Assembly: GCA_021464415.1 (NCBI GenBank)
Contig: CM038466.1
Span: 53,012,550-53,076,549 of the forward strand
DNA: 64,000 bases
Direction of reading: 5' to 3'
Origin: Lonicera japonica
Lineage: Eukaryota; Streptophyta; Magnoliopsida; Dipsacales; Caprifoliaceae
The stretch's first letter is position 1; each line of letters begins with the position of its first letter. The notes beneath the pieces were generated by a model. The model saw nothing but the letters and a program-made list of their open reading frames with translations, was not told the DNA's origin and ran no database searches. Both the position numbers and the translations under genes were made by a program. Positions 31,091 through 43,284 of this stretch are shown here, piece by piece.

Positions 31091-31525
31091 TAGGGATGAC
31101 AACGGGTCAGATTCGGGTCGGGTTTACAATTTCCATCCTCGCCCCCCACTGCCAAAAACCATCCCCATCCCCGCCCCTATTGGGGTAATAGGTCCCTGCG
31201 GGTATACCCGACAAATTTTTTTTTTAAAAAAAAGAAAAACCAAGAAGAAGAATGAAGTTAGAAATAATATAATGTTATATAATATATGTACATATATAAA
31301 TAAAATTATAAATTTACACAATCAACAATAAACTCATTTTATAGACATATATATTTTATATACATATATACACACATATATATAAGGAAACAAATTATAA
31401 AATTAAATATATCAGGGCGGGTATAGGGTGGAGACACCTATACCCGAACCCAGCTAAATTTAAAAATCTCAGTCCCGACCCGCCCCCGATTGTTTGTATT
31501 AAGAGTTAATTTGTTGCCATCCCTA
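31091..31525. mobile_element. hAT MITE in the right arm of the MULE
   Basis: 435 bp with terminal inverted repeats TAGGGATGACAAC and the complement of GTTGCCATCCCTA (12 of 13 match). Exact 8-bp duplications GTAAAGTG lie at 31083-31090 and 31526-31533. Subterminal GGGTCAGATTCGGGTCGGG at the left answers CGACCCGCCCC at the right. Confidence 0.9.
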
Positions 31526-31649
31526 GTAAAGTGCAACAAATTTCATAGTTCATCATAAAAATTGGGAAAATTAACAGTTGGTATGGCACAGTGTAACTGA
31601 GTGTATAGTTTGGATGGGTAAAGTGCAATTAACCCTTAATACAATTATA

Positions 31650-32533
31650 TATACTAACTACTATTATATAAATTAAGACGGATTAAGGTAAATATAGCAT
31701 GTGGCTACATTATCGCCCACACAATGTAGTGTTCATCATGTGAGAAAAAATTGTCAGGTATGACGTTCTATGTGTTGCGGGGAGTTGAGGTGGCAAATTA
31801 TGTGGTCCCGGGACATTCTTTTCATCCCGGGTGACATTCTTCTCAAATTGTCTAGCTTGATAGACATTTCATCACGTGATTAATATATATATTTCATATA
31901 AAAGTTGACCAACTCTACACTATGCTCATCGCGGGGGGGATTTTCATACAATTTAACAATTCCGCTTTGTAAATTGCTTGTTTTAATGTATGGTATATAT
32001 AGCATTTTGCATTACATTTTTTACATTACTAATTGAAGATGGTCTAACAAGTTATCGTAATGTTGAGTATTCTTGAATGTTCGTTGTTTCCTTGAGAAGA
32101 TTTGAGAAATTGAGCTTCATCCAACACTTGATTTCTTAAAACTTGAACCGTATATTCTTGATTTTGAGACATTGGCGCGGAAGTTCGCTTCTAGCAACTA
32201 GCTTCTACCGTTAGCGCGCGCTTGGACTTGGAAGTAAACTAAAGCTCGATTTGCATTTACATATAACTCAAAATTGATTAATGCTAAAAGAGTTTATTTT
32301 ATAGCCATTGTGTATGGTGCGGAATTGTCCTGAGCCAATCCGCCTATATTTGTCGTAGCATTTGAAATACTATATACCTAGCAATTTTAAGTATATTTTT
32401 GTGATTTATTCCATGCATTACTATTAATTTATTTTTTTATTTAATTTCTTAACAATCTGATCTATTATCTATATAACAAGGAAATCCAACGGATTTTAGC
32501 TGTTAGACATTTATACTCGTAACATTCAAACAT
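31650..32533. other. Intergenic DNA, nothing recognised
   Basis: It includes a short repeated word, CCCGGGACATTC / CCCGGGTGACATTC (31808-31840), but no gene or delimited element. Confidence 0.4.
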
Positions 32534-32536
32534 TAA

Positions 32537-32968
32537 GGGCCCGTTTGGTTGTCCTTCAAATTGCGAATTAGGTAATTTACAATTAAATAATTTACAAAAA
32601 TTTCATTTATTAGTGTTTGGTTGTGTAAATTGAACAATTGTAAATATGATAATTCACAAAAACTCAAATTAAGTCATTTCAAGTAAAACTTGAAATTGCC
32701 TAATTCTAGAATTAGATAATTCATTACAACTCTATTTTTTGAGAAGATCTAGTTTTTACTAGTGATGTTGATGCATCTAGACAAAATTTTAAATAACATA
32801 GAATAATAGAGAACGTGTTTTTATTCTAACAATCGAAATTTCTCATTTAAGTTTTCCAAACACTACTTGAATTAGAATTGAATTATTCATAAATGAGCAA
32901 ATTCACAATTCTTCAATCGAAAATTATCTAATTCTAAAATTAGGTAATTTACGCAACCAAACGGGCCC
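32537..32968. mobile_element. Tourist-like MITE, copy 1
   Basis: 432 bp, beginning GGGCCCGTTTGGTTG and ending in CAACCAAACGGGCCC. It is flanked by TAA at 32534-32536 and 32969-32971, the Harbinger-type duplication. It is closely similar to 33129-33568 in the same orientation. Confidence 0.85.
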
Positions 32969-33128
32969 TAAATCAATTGATAGAACACTCACAGAAAAAT
33001 AGTATACAAGACACTTATTAAACTCTATCTCATTTAATTTACTCTGCATTCATCTGATTTCTCTTTTTCTTTATGTTCTTTATGTTCAAGCCACAATATG
33101 TGTATATGAGTTGATCCATATTTTTTAA

Positions 33129-33568
33129 GGGCCTGTTTGGTTCTTCAAATTGCGAATTACATCAATATACAATTAAGTAATTTACAAAATTTTCATTTAT
33201 TAGTGTTTGGTTGTGTAAACTGAACAATTGTAAATATGATAATTCAAGTTGATTCACAAATACTCAAATTAAGTCATTTCAAGTAAAACTTGAAATTGCC
33301 TAATTTTAGAATTAGATAGTTCATTCCAACTCTATTTTTCGAGAAGATCTAGTTTCTACCTGTGATATTGATACATCTAGACAAAATTTTAAATAACATA
33401 GAACAATAGAGAACATGTTTTTGTTCTAACAATCGGAATTTCTCGTTTAAGTTTTCCAAACATTACTTGAATTAGAATTGAATTATTCATAAATGTGCAA
33501 ATTCACAATTCTTCAATCGAAAATTAACTAATTCTAAAATTAGGTAATTTACGCAACCAAACGGGCCC
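33129..33568. mobile_element. Tourist-like MITE, copy 2
   Basis: 440 bp, beginning GGGCCTGTTTGGTT and ending CAACCAAACGGGCCC, with TAA at 33126-33128 and 33569-33571. It is nearly identical in order and content to copy 1, about 160 bp away. Both copies carry their own duplications, so they are separate insertions rather than a segmental duplication. Confidence 0.85.
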
Positions 33569-33571
33569 TAA

Positions 33572-34258
33572 TAAAATTGAGATCGATCAATCTATACATA
33601 TATAAAAATATTTGATATCGATATATACATGTATATTTAAATTAATAAAGTTGTAAATGTATTCAATTTATTATTTGTAACTATTTTAAGAACATAAAGT
33701 GTCGTATGCAATGGCTTTTTTAACAGGGACAAAGGTACATCGTAATATCAGCTATGGACAAACATTTCCAAATAATTAACTTGAAATCTATTTCTAACAT
33801 ACATAGATATATAGTAGCATATGGACAAACAATTGACTATAATTAATTGGAAATTTATTTGTAACATATAATTGCACTAGGGATAACAAGCAATTGACAA
33901 GTCAACGGTCTTGTAATCCTTTGACGTTCTTCCTATTTTTGTAATAAGAGAGTTGTGAGTTCGACCCACGTAGATGTAATTGTCGAATTTTATTAATTGG
34001 TTCACCATTTGTGGTGATTATATGTCCACATATTATGATAGTTACATTGTAAATTTGGCGAATTCATAATTGTGTAAAAATAGAATTATATTGTACAAAA
34101 AATGGTGTGTTGTAAATTTATTGTTTTGCATAAAAGAAAAAGCAATTCGTAAAATTGGCGAAAATTGTGGTGGATGCTGACGTGTTACACCCAAGTATCA
34201 AATCCACTAACATAGTAACAAATCAACATTATGTAGGGAAAGTTCGGAATATTTTTAA
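33572..34258. other. Intergenic DNA, nothing recognised
   Basis: GAGTTCGACCC at about 33957 resembles a B box, but no matching A box was found. No coding frame. Confidence 0.4.
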
Positions 34259-35841
34259 GGTAAATTACACTAAACCCCCACCCCCCTGTGGTTAGTTGGG
34301 TTTTTGGGTCAGCCCCTTGAATTTTTTTACCCGACACTTTACCCCCTTCATTTGTGACCAATATGCACTTTGCACCGACCTATTACTATTCCATTAAAAG
34401 TTGACGGAAAACTTTACACTTTGATGAAAACTTTAGTTAAAGTGACCAAATTGCCCATGATATTCTTAGATTAGCATAGAGCAATTCCAACCTCTATTTT
34501 AGTCTAAGTAACTCCAATCTTAAGACATCTTTATCCTGCTGTCAAACAATGCTAATAGCTCTGTTGCCAAACACCCATTTGAACCCTTAGGCCGCGTTTG
34601 ACGCGCAAGATAATAGGGTGGGATAGGATAACTCTGTCCTATCCCATGTTTAGTGTTCGTCGGAATTGGATATCTCGACCGTATTATTTATCCCACTAAA
34701 GTATTTTATCCCATCGAGAGAGGGATTAACGAATCCCACCTAAGAGGTGGGATTGTTTTATCCTATCCGGATGTGATTAAATAATCCTATCCCACTTTCT
34801 AATCCGACACGTCAAACACATCCTTAATCTTCATCTTCTTCGCTCAAATCTCAAACCCATATATGAAAATTAACAAAGAGAGAAGACTGTAAGTAAGATT
34901 CAATCCAAGTTTCATAAACCTCAATTCGGTAAAAAGTCTTTTCACTTCTCAAAATCCGAATTCCAAGCTTCAATTAACTCAATAAAAATTCTTGGAATTG
35001 CAAACTAAATCTATAGATAACTTAGAAAAGAAGATTGGAAGTAAGTTCAAGGAAGGGAAATAACCCTAAACCTCAAGTAAACTACACCCTTCATTTTGTT
35101 TCCTTGATTGGTAGCAGAGCCCATCCTCTTCATCCCATTTCTCAAACCCCACAAAATAACCCTAAATCTCAAGTAAACTACAGCTTTTATAGTTGTTGGC
35201 AGCTCTAGCAAGTTGCCATTTCCAGTGACCAGCGTTAACGATTTTTCACTAAATCTTTACGTCCTTTTTTTTTCTCCTTTCGCCGTCATCATTTGATTCT
35301 TGAATCTAGCAATATCTTCCCTTGAAAATCAACAAACCAAAAAAAAAATAAAACTTAACCCACTTGAATATAAATTTTAAATCTACGCCGGCAAAATTTA
35401 TTTTGAAAGTAGGGGTTAGTGAGGAGAAGAGAGAGAGTTGGAGGTGGGTGAGAGAGACATAAATGGAAGGGGATAAATTATTGGACATAGTTGTCGAAGT
35501 TAGATGCAACGGTGATTGCTATAATTGGAGGTGGTGGCACTTGCCGGAGAATCGAGCATAGGCAGGTGATGAGTTTATTTAGGGTTAGGGTTTTACAAAA
35601 AGGAAGAAGGAGCATATAGGATCTGCACTGTTTATTTTTATTGTTGTTGCAAAGCATGGTATTTCCACGTGTGTAGAGAGGTTCATTTAGTAGGGTCTTC
35701 TTGGTCTTTTTACTCTATGTTTTAAAGGAGTTACCCTATTTTTTTGGTTCAAAAGTTGGATAGGGTATACTGTTGAGTAAAAAAGTTCAAGGGTCGACCC
35801 GGAAACCCGACTAACCACAAGGGGGTTTAATATAATTTACC
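34259..35841. mobile_element. MULE-like element with long inverted ends
   Basis: The left end (GGTAAATTACACTAAACCCC, then GTGGTTAGTTGGGTTT) pairs over about 75 bases or more with the right end (AAACCCGACTAACCAC ... AATATAATTTACC). The interior is about 1.4 kb without a clear coding frame and contains a Tourist-like MITE at 34590-34823. No clean target duplication could be read. Confidence 0.6.
34590..34823. mobile_element. Tourist-like MITE of a second family, copy 1
   Basis: 234 bp; ends GGCCGCGTTTGACGCG and CGTCAAACACATCC, flanked by TTA at 34587-34589 and 34824-34826. Inner TATCCCA / TGGGATA words abound. The same family occurs inverted at 48169-48405. Confidence 0.75.
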
Positions 35842-38440
35842 CCCCCAAAAAAAAACACTAAATTAGGTTTTCGGGTCACCTCCTAAACAAAAATGCCTAA
35901 TAGTAAACCCCGATGATCGTTACTCCGTTACCATTGAACCTTCGAAAAACTTCAAAATTTGGTCAAAAATAATCCATTGGAAGTTTATTTTCCAAACTGC
36001 CCTTTTCCCCTAGTTTGAGCACGCTTCCAACACCATTTCTTACCACCAACACAACTTTCTCTCATTTTTTAATAGGTAATTTTTTCTCATCATTTTTATT
36101 CTCTCCGACTAATAAATTATATATGTATATATCTAATGTCATCATTTTCATATTTTTGGCTAATAATAGTATCAAGTTTTGCTTCAGTTAACTCTAATAT
36201 CTCCTACCATTGAAGTGAACCTTCACCATTAAAGATTGCACGGATGTCCCGATAGCACTTAGCCACAAATAAGGACTAAATTATTAGAAATTTATTTGAA
36301 AATAGCCGTTGAAATATTTTTTCCCCAATTTTTCCCTCTCCCTAAATTTAACTACACTTCATCTATCACCCATTCCGAACAATTCATCAGTTACGAACAC
36401 AATTTTCTCTCATTTTCTACACGTAAATCTTGCTTTCTTATCTTTTTCATTTTTTCCCACTAATAAATAAATAAAAAATTTAATAAAAAATGAAAATAAC
36501 AAGGAAATAAAATAAACACAAGGAAAACATAAAAGAAAGAAAGAAGCTATTAACAACTTAAAAATACGTCATTGATTTAACTCAAAATACATAAAATTCG
36601 AAAACAAAACAAGTATATCACTTTTCTAGAAAATCATAATAACAAAAAGCACACATAACCTAAAATAAATCTAACTAATATACATATTAATTAAGATTAC
36701 ATATACAACACAAAAAGACTTGATAAAATATCAAATTATAGTATACAGATTCTACTGTACAGACTAATTAATTCAAGGGGCTTTCATTATTCCATCCAAA
36801 CTAAATGTAGGAAAAAAAAAAAACCTAGTGATTGTTGGATTTTTCTTTTTAGGGGGCATTTGGGAAAAGTGAGTTAGTCCAGGAGGTTTATTGTAACTTA
36901 TACGGGGGCATTTTTGTCTTTTACGCGTTCCCATTAAGTATGATAACCGCATGACCCGAATAGGCGAACATGTTAGTTTAAAGGAGTTAACTATCGGATT
37001 TTTTTTTCGGGGGGCATTTGCGAAAAGTGCTTTAGTTAAGGAGAATTTAGTGTTATTTACCTTATTTTTAACATGACCCATCTTAAATGTAAATAACCTT
37101 TTCGTTTTCCTTTTGCGTCTCAATAAGGCAGCCCATAAAGAAAGTAAATAGCTTCAACTAGAACTAAAATATCCTGATGCTAATTTGGATGTAGGTCAAT
37201 GCCAAGTAATCAACATATATCTCATTGAAATAACATAAGATACTGTAACAAAAATATGTGTCAAGAAGAGTTCACCAATTAAAAATACCAAGAAGTTGAG
37301 CGTTTGAATTCAAATATTAACAGTGAGAAAGAACATCATGATAAGCTATACAAAGAGAAATAAGGCTCTTTCATAAATGACGTTCTGATCTACTTGATTA
37401 TTTTCTATGTATAAAAACATTATTCTTTCATGCGATACATTTTCAAACAATTTTATATTCTTTCATGCGATATATTTTCAAACAATTTTATTGTCGCACA
37501 TAATAGGAACTCGTGTGCTGATTGATATAGGCGTGCTGTTGTTATACTTTGCATCATAATGAAGTTTCTAAACATGACAATTTGGAACATGCTGAACCTC
37601 ACAACAAGCTATCGAAAAGACAAAAACGAGCTCTAATAGCATTTTTGTATATAGCAGATTCAAATTGTGCATAACACAAGTTTTGATGTAATCTCATTGG
37701 TAGACATATTATAATTTTACAAAGAATTCAGTTTTATTTTATTGGTAACTTTTAGGTTTTAAGTTTAACGAGATTTAGCACTTGCTTGTACCCTATTGAA
37801 TAATTAGAAAATGGATTGAGTCGCTATTATGTAATAAGCCTAAATCAAGAAATAATAAAGAAGACAAGGTGGGTGGAAGAGCTTTTTATTAATCAAGAAA
37901 AAGTATATTTATAAATGAACATCTTAACTTATTTGTACTCTTCCACATCCTCAATGAATGTGGACATAAACAATAACCAATGATTAAGATTAATGCTCCA
38001 CAAGGTTCTTACCTCGTTAAAGAAACTCTATAGGACCTCCTAAGATTTAAATTTAAAAGGTTCCTCTATTCTATATAATTTTACAAAGTTCGATAAAATT
38101 TTAAGTCATTTTACAGTGTAGGGAAACTTTGAATCTTCCGGAACAGGTCCCTTAGCTTCGGTACTTCCATAGGATTCTTAAGATATTTTTTAGCCTCTAA
38201 AACAACCTGTCTTGTTAAGAGATGAAAGTATGTTTACCAATTTATTCTCAAGTTCTTGTTACGTATGTGACACTTACCCTTAGAAGAAAGATATTACAAA
38301 CTTAAAGATATTTAAGAGTCGGTTTTGTTTTTGTAATTCTTAAATATTGTAGTAAATTCAATATAGTCAAGAGTTAAAAATAAAACTTGTTTATAGTATT
38401 TGTTAAAATTTTGTACATTAATTAATAATTACAATAATAT
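35842..38440. other. Intergenic DNA with weak repeat ends
   Basis: ACACTAAATTAGGTTTTCGG at about 35862 and AATTTAGTGTTATTTACC near 37045 may be the eroded ends of another MULE-like element, with GGGGGCATTTG(G/C)GAAAAGTG repeated at 36853 and 37011. Nothing coding was recognised. Confidence 0.35.
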
Positions 38441-38454
38441 AAAAAAATAAACCT

Positions 38455-38615
38455 TGCTGTGGGCGCCCCCGAACACCACCCAGGAAGGTTTGCCATGGTA
38501 GCGGGGCGCAGTCAGCACCTCCCGGTTCAGCCATAGCATGTGTGTGGATGAACGCGTATGTAGGTAGAGTCGTCAATCCATTTTCCCAAAATGGATGAAA
38601 TAGAGGATGGGCCCG
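38455..38615. repeat. GC-rich island, possibly a SINE on the minus strand
   Basis: About 160 bases of much higher GC than the surrounding AT-rich DNA, with GGGCGCCCCC, GGTAGCGGGGCGCAG and CACCTCCCGGTTCAGCC. Read on the minus strand, GGCTGAACCGGGAGG resembles a B box and the segment ends before a T-rich stretch. No duplication was established. Confidence 0.35.
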
Positions 38616-38639
38616 ATCGATCAAGAGTGAAGAACTTAA

Positions 38640-40031
38640 CCCGAGGATTAAATTACAAGAAGGGAAGGAACTTTTTCCATGAAAAATCCAAAGAACTTAA
38701 CCATATTGTTTAGTGATCAATGTTTGATTCCTTATTTGGTTTCTATAAAATCCAATTTTTTGGCTGTTGGGTAAGAAACTTTTTCCATGAAAAATACAAA
38801 GAACTACCCGCTAATTTACCAAAATCTTTAACTAATTTTTTATAAAAAAACAAAAAAAAAATCAATTATTTTTCTACTTTACAACCAAACAAAAAGCAAT
38901 CCCTTAAAAATAAAGTAAGGAACAATTGTAACGATGATGTGGTTTAAAAGATTTAATATAACTCTTTGGATTTGTGACGCAAGAGCCGAGGTAGTTTTGC
39001 ATGCAAGGACTTACAAAAGAGCTATTGAAACAATCTAAATATTTGATTTCGTTATCTAACAGGTACTCCTCAATCCGTTATATCGATCATGTTATTCTTA
39101 CCACGATTGTATCCAAAAAAAAAAAAGGAAAAAAATATCGAAAATTAAGTGCATGTGTGCACCAATAATCTTTAAACATACTTTGAATAAATTCAAAGTT
39201 TTCTCATCTTTGGCCACAAAGAGAAACCTCAATGGAGCCCAAGTTTACTTTAAGGAGAAGGTAAGAAATGAGTGACATTCCAACTCCCAAAAACTGAAAA
39301 CAAAATGACTTTACAATTTTATTACCTTGCGCGCTCTAAAATTCTTAGTCTCATTTTTTCATACATAATTAATATATTGAAATGTACAGTAAAAAATAAA
39401 TTATTTTTTTGTCACTAATTATGTTAAATTTAGGAAGTCTTCAAAAGTACCAAAGTCGGACGCAATTTCTGGGGAACTTTTGCATTGAACTTTTTATAAT
39501 ACGGATGAGATTAGTCTAATTGTTGATGATACGATATTCGTCATCTGATGGCTTGGAAATAATTTTTGTTTTCAAATTTGTTCCGAGATAATTAGGTAAT
39601 AAAGTCGGAAGAAATCTGGGATTTTTTGTTCGCATACTAACTCGTATCTTCAGTTAGTAATCATTTTTGGATGGTTTGTGCTTCTCAAAACAAATTATTC
39701 AGTGAATTGCAAGCTGCAAAATACATATACATTTTAGTTTTTCCCCATGTTTTTGAAAGCTACAAAAGAAGATAGAGACATATAAGTATGTATATCTAGC
39801 ATAAAAAACAGTCTTCATGTTCAATAATAATAAAAAGGTATCTCTATTAATATATTGGTGTTGTTATTCAGTTAAAAGAATGTTGTTTTCTATGAGATTA
39901 TCTATATAAATATTTGTAAACAAAATTTAATTTTATACATAACATGGATCTTATTTGGTAGGTGTTGATTCATTTTTTCAATCATGTGATTTTTGTTAAT
40001 AAAAAAATTATAAAATTAAAATGTTATATAT
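38640..40031. other. Intergenic DNA, nothing recognised
   Basis: An A-rich run lies at 39116-39127. The word CTTTTTCCATGAAAAAT is repeated at 38671 and 38778. No coding frame was recognised. Confidence 0.4.
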
Positions 40032-40260
40032 CACTACACTAAAAACAAGTTTTTGTGACTCTTATTCTCACGAGACTTGTAATTGCTAATGGTTGTTACA
40101 AGATTTGTGACGGTCAATGATAGTCATAAACATGGAATAAACATACTATTTGACTTTTATGACTATTATTGACGGTGATAATTTTTTTGTACTTTATCGA
40201 TCACTGCCAAAAGTAGTCACAAGATTGTTACAATTTACCCGAATTGAAAATTGATCTCTA
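40032..40260. mobile_element. CACTA-type terminus or fragment
   Basis: CACTACACTAAAAACAAG at 40032 is a typical CACTA-superfamily start. It is followed by subterminal words TTGTGAC, TGACGG and ACAAGATT in both orientations. No matching right end was found, so it is truncated. Confidence 0.45.
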
Positions 40261-40474
40261 ATTAATATAACTACAAATAATGACTATGAAAATGACGCGG
40301 AAAAATGAGAATATACATTGCGGGGTGAACCTCTTAATGCCACACCATCATTTTTTTTAATGCCACGCCATCATTTTTATACATTAATTTTTTTTAAGCT
40401 TATATATATTATGCTCTCCAATAATTTACCAATATTTATATTTGCTATTCATTTTTGAATAGACAACTTTGCCT

Positions 40475-40790
40475 TAGAATATTATTAAAATATAGAAACC
40501 AAAATTTATGAATTTGGTTAGTAGTGACGCTAAAGCATGCAATAATGTTCCACTAGTAGATTTCTTCAAAGATATTCGTGATATTTTCATATCGTTATTT
40601 GATGCTTTTGTAGTAAACAATAATTAATATTGGACCTTTCGAGGAAAAAAGGATAAATGTTTTATCACAAATAAATCAAACCAAATCTGGAAATTTGAAA
40701 AGGATTTTTATTTTCTGTGAATAACGGAATGGTGGATATTTTGTAATTTAGCCAATTAAAGTTATAGCTTTATAATTTATCATGTTTATG
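40475..40790 (+). repeat. Dispersed repeat, copy 2
   Basis: Homologous to 28985-29290 (GTTAGTAGTGACGCTAAAGC, CTAGTAGATTTCTTCAAAG, GGATATTTTGTAATTTAG). It lacks the 80-base tRNA-like segment and has about 130 other bases in the middle. Confidence 0.5.
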
Positions 40791-43284
40791 CCATTAATTA
40801 ATTCTTTAATTTTGATTGGACAAAATTTTAATGTTATCATCTTATATTATATATAGTATCAGTTTTTTGGGCAAATGTTAAGAAAATAATAAGTACACTC
40901 AGATGGTTAATGGAAATTCTAGCTTAGAATTTCATTTGCGCAAAAGTATAAAAGCTTTATGAAAAATAAAGTCCGTAAGGACAAAACGTACAGTTTGAAA
41001 TACCTCCTAACTTTATAATAATAATAATAATAGTAGTAGTGGTAATAGTAATAGTAATTTACGGTGCATTTCAACTACTCTGAATGCTTGTATCCTTTTA
41101 TTCGCACTTTTTTAGATGTTAATTTATGCACTTCTTTAGTTTTTGTAAGTTTTGTGAACCCTGTTTGATAACGTCGTTTTTAATAGTTCCTCAATATAGT
41201 AGCTCTCCTTCTATTTTATGGTAATAGCAATTTTAATAGATATAATCCTAATTTACGTCTCCTTAAAACAATTACGTGCATTTCTATTAAAACGCCTGTT
41301 TCTCTACGATGGTTCTGTACTTTAAATGCGCGCTTGTATCCTTTAGAACCTATTAGAGAGGAGAAGGAAAACAGGTGTAGAGAACGAAATTTGGATTGTG
41401 TTTTTTGGAAAGAGATGTCTCCTTTTAATTCAAATTGGAGAATAATGACCATTATGTCATTAATTCAAATCAATTTCTCAAAACTGATAATTTAACAATT
41501 TAATTGAGATTCATGAGTTTGAAAAAATTAGTTTAGCGCAAGGCTCGCAGGTGCACACATGAGCCGCAAGTTTCAAACTTATTTATGTGATTTACAACCT
41601 TGCCCTGTTTGAGAGAGAGCCTTTTATTTAATACAATGAAGCACTCATTTCGTTTTTATCATAGTTTTTTCATTTTTCGTGACAACCTACTTTCCATTTT
41701 TTTATTTCAACTTGCTTATAGGACAATTTCTCATTCACCCTTTAACCATTTTACTTTTGCTCTCCCTCTATTTTATCAAGGTTTTTACCTTATCATATAT
41801 ATAAGGGCATTATTCTGCCGTTATTTCTTCAACCTCTAAAAGTGTTTTCAATATGAGTGTTGATCGCATCATCAAAATATTGGTACAGTATTACCAATTA
41901 TGAAATTAAATTACTGTATGTTTCTCTCTAAGTTTTAAACTAGTTAAAATTAGTTGTGTCAAAAGTAAAAAAATCTTTTTAAATATAAAATATTCAATCA
42001 ATATTTGGAACTTCTTGGTATCTGATATTTTGAGAGAGTGGGTGAGTCTAGTAGAAAAAATGTGCAACTAGGTCCGGTAAATCCCATATTCAAATCTCAA
42101 CAAGGATTGGCTTTTTTTTTTTATTATTATAGTAGTAAAAGAAAGAGATCTAAATTTTCATTTTTAATATAAAGAAATCAATATTAGGAAAATAGGGGTA
42201 TATTTGTTGTTGGGTAAATATTTTAAAGATTGACTAGCTGCTTGTTTTTTTTTCCTTCTTTTTTTGGAATAGGGAGCTTGGTTTCTAGCTAGAAAATTAA
42301 TTAGAACGAATGTGACAAAATATTGATAGGGTGGCTCAATACAAGGGTCTTTTAGCATACAGTTCTTGTTAAAAGAAATTTTATGGATGCAATTCACTGG
42401 CTTTTTTTTTTTAAAAAAAAAATAAAATAAAATTGCAGCCCCACAGATTAAATGGTGATAGTAGATGATAGTTATTATGTATTTTATGTACTAGTATTTT
42501 TTTATGTTTTTGCTTTGGTGATAGAATGCTTATTTTGACTAGATTATTATTATCATATTATTTTGATTAAATATTAAATTTTAATATTGGGTAATACTTA
42601 TTATTACTTATTAAAAATTTAAAACTATTATAAAACAAGTTAATTATTTTCACATAAAAAATTGTCCTTTTCTTAAAAAGTTAATTTCACATATACTATT
42701 TATTATAATCGGGTTGTGTCGTGTTGTCACGAGTTAATATAAATGAGATTAATTAAACGGGTCGTGTTCGGGTTCACATAACTTGTGTGTTGACACGACC
42801 CTTGGAACCCAAATTGCCCGTGAGGAAAGGGGGTAGGCTCCCTATAGGATACGTAATGCACACGTACAACTAAGTGACTAACAATTGACTTAGTTAATCA
42901 TCCACTTATTGCTGATCCCAATTTACCAGTGAGCACGCCTCTAGGTTTGAATTCGTGATTTCAAGCATCATTCCATGAGAAAAGATTTGATGATAAAAGA
43001 TTAATGAATCAATTGAGAAAATAAATGCCACATCGTGATCTTAGCTCGAACCGATTGGATGATATGACCCATCGTATCAGATTTCCTTTGAGGGTTCGGA
43101 ACTTGATCTTTTTTAAGCGCAGGGGATGCAATCTCAAAATCAACATGAGGAGGAGTGCCACTTTAGTGGAATGAACACATAGCGATAGCGGAGCTAACAA
43201 TCTAGGCGGATAAATTGATAAAAGGAGAGAGTCCGAAAGCAGGGGCCCCATTCTCGTGAAAGGAAGACCACCGAATTTTGTTTA
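40791..43284. other. Intergenic DNA with simple repeats
   Basis: An (ATA)n/(GTA)n microsatellite lies at 41015-41055. A stretch at 42710-42820 has TCGTGT, GACACGACC and CGGGTTC words like those of hAT-type elements. No coding frame was recognised. Confidence 0.4.

Larger units (their letters stand above)
30460..31635 (+). mobile_element. Pack-MULE-like element carrying a GRF zinc-finger fragment
   Basis: Terminal inverted repeats of about 175 bp begin GAGTTAATTGCACTTTACCC at the left and end in the complement (GGGTAAAGTGCAATTAACCC). They are flanked by an exact 9-bp duplication, TTAATACAA (30451-30459 and 31636-31644), typical of Mutator-like elements. The interior (about 30640-31014) is unrelated to the arms and encodes a small GRF zinc-finger protein. 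The right arm was later split by a hAT MITE at 31091-31525. No transposase is present, so it is non-autonomous. Confidence 0.82.

Noticed and set aside
35842..37061. A full MULE-like element
   Set aside because: Candidate ends share only short words and no target duplication was found, so it is mentioned only as weak.
41216..41452. Minus-strand 78-codon ORF
   Set aside because: No domain, no introns, no context; expected by chance at this length.
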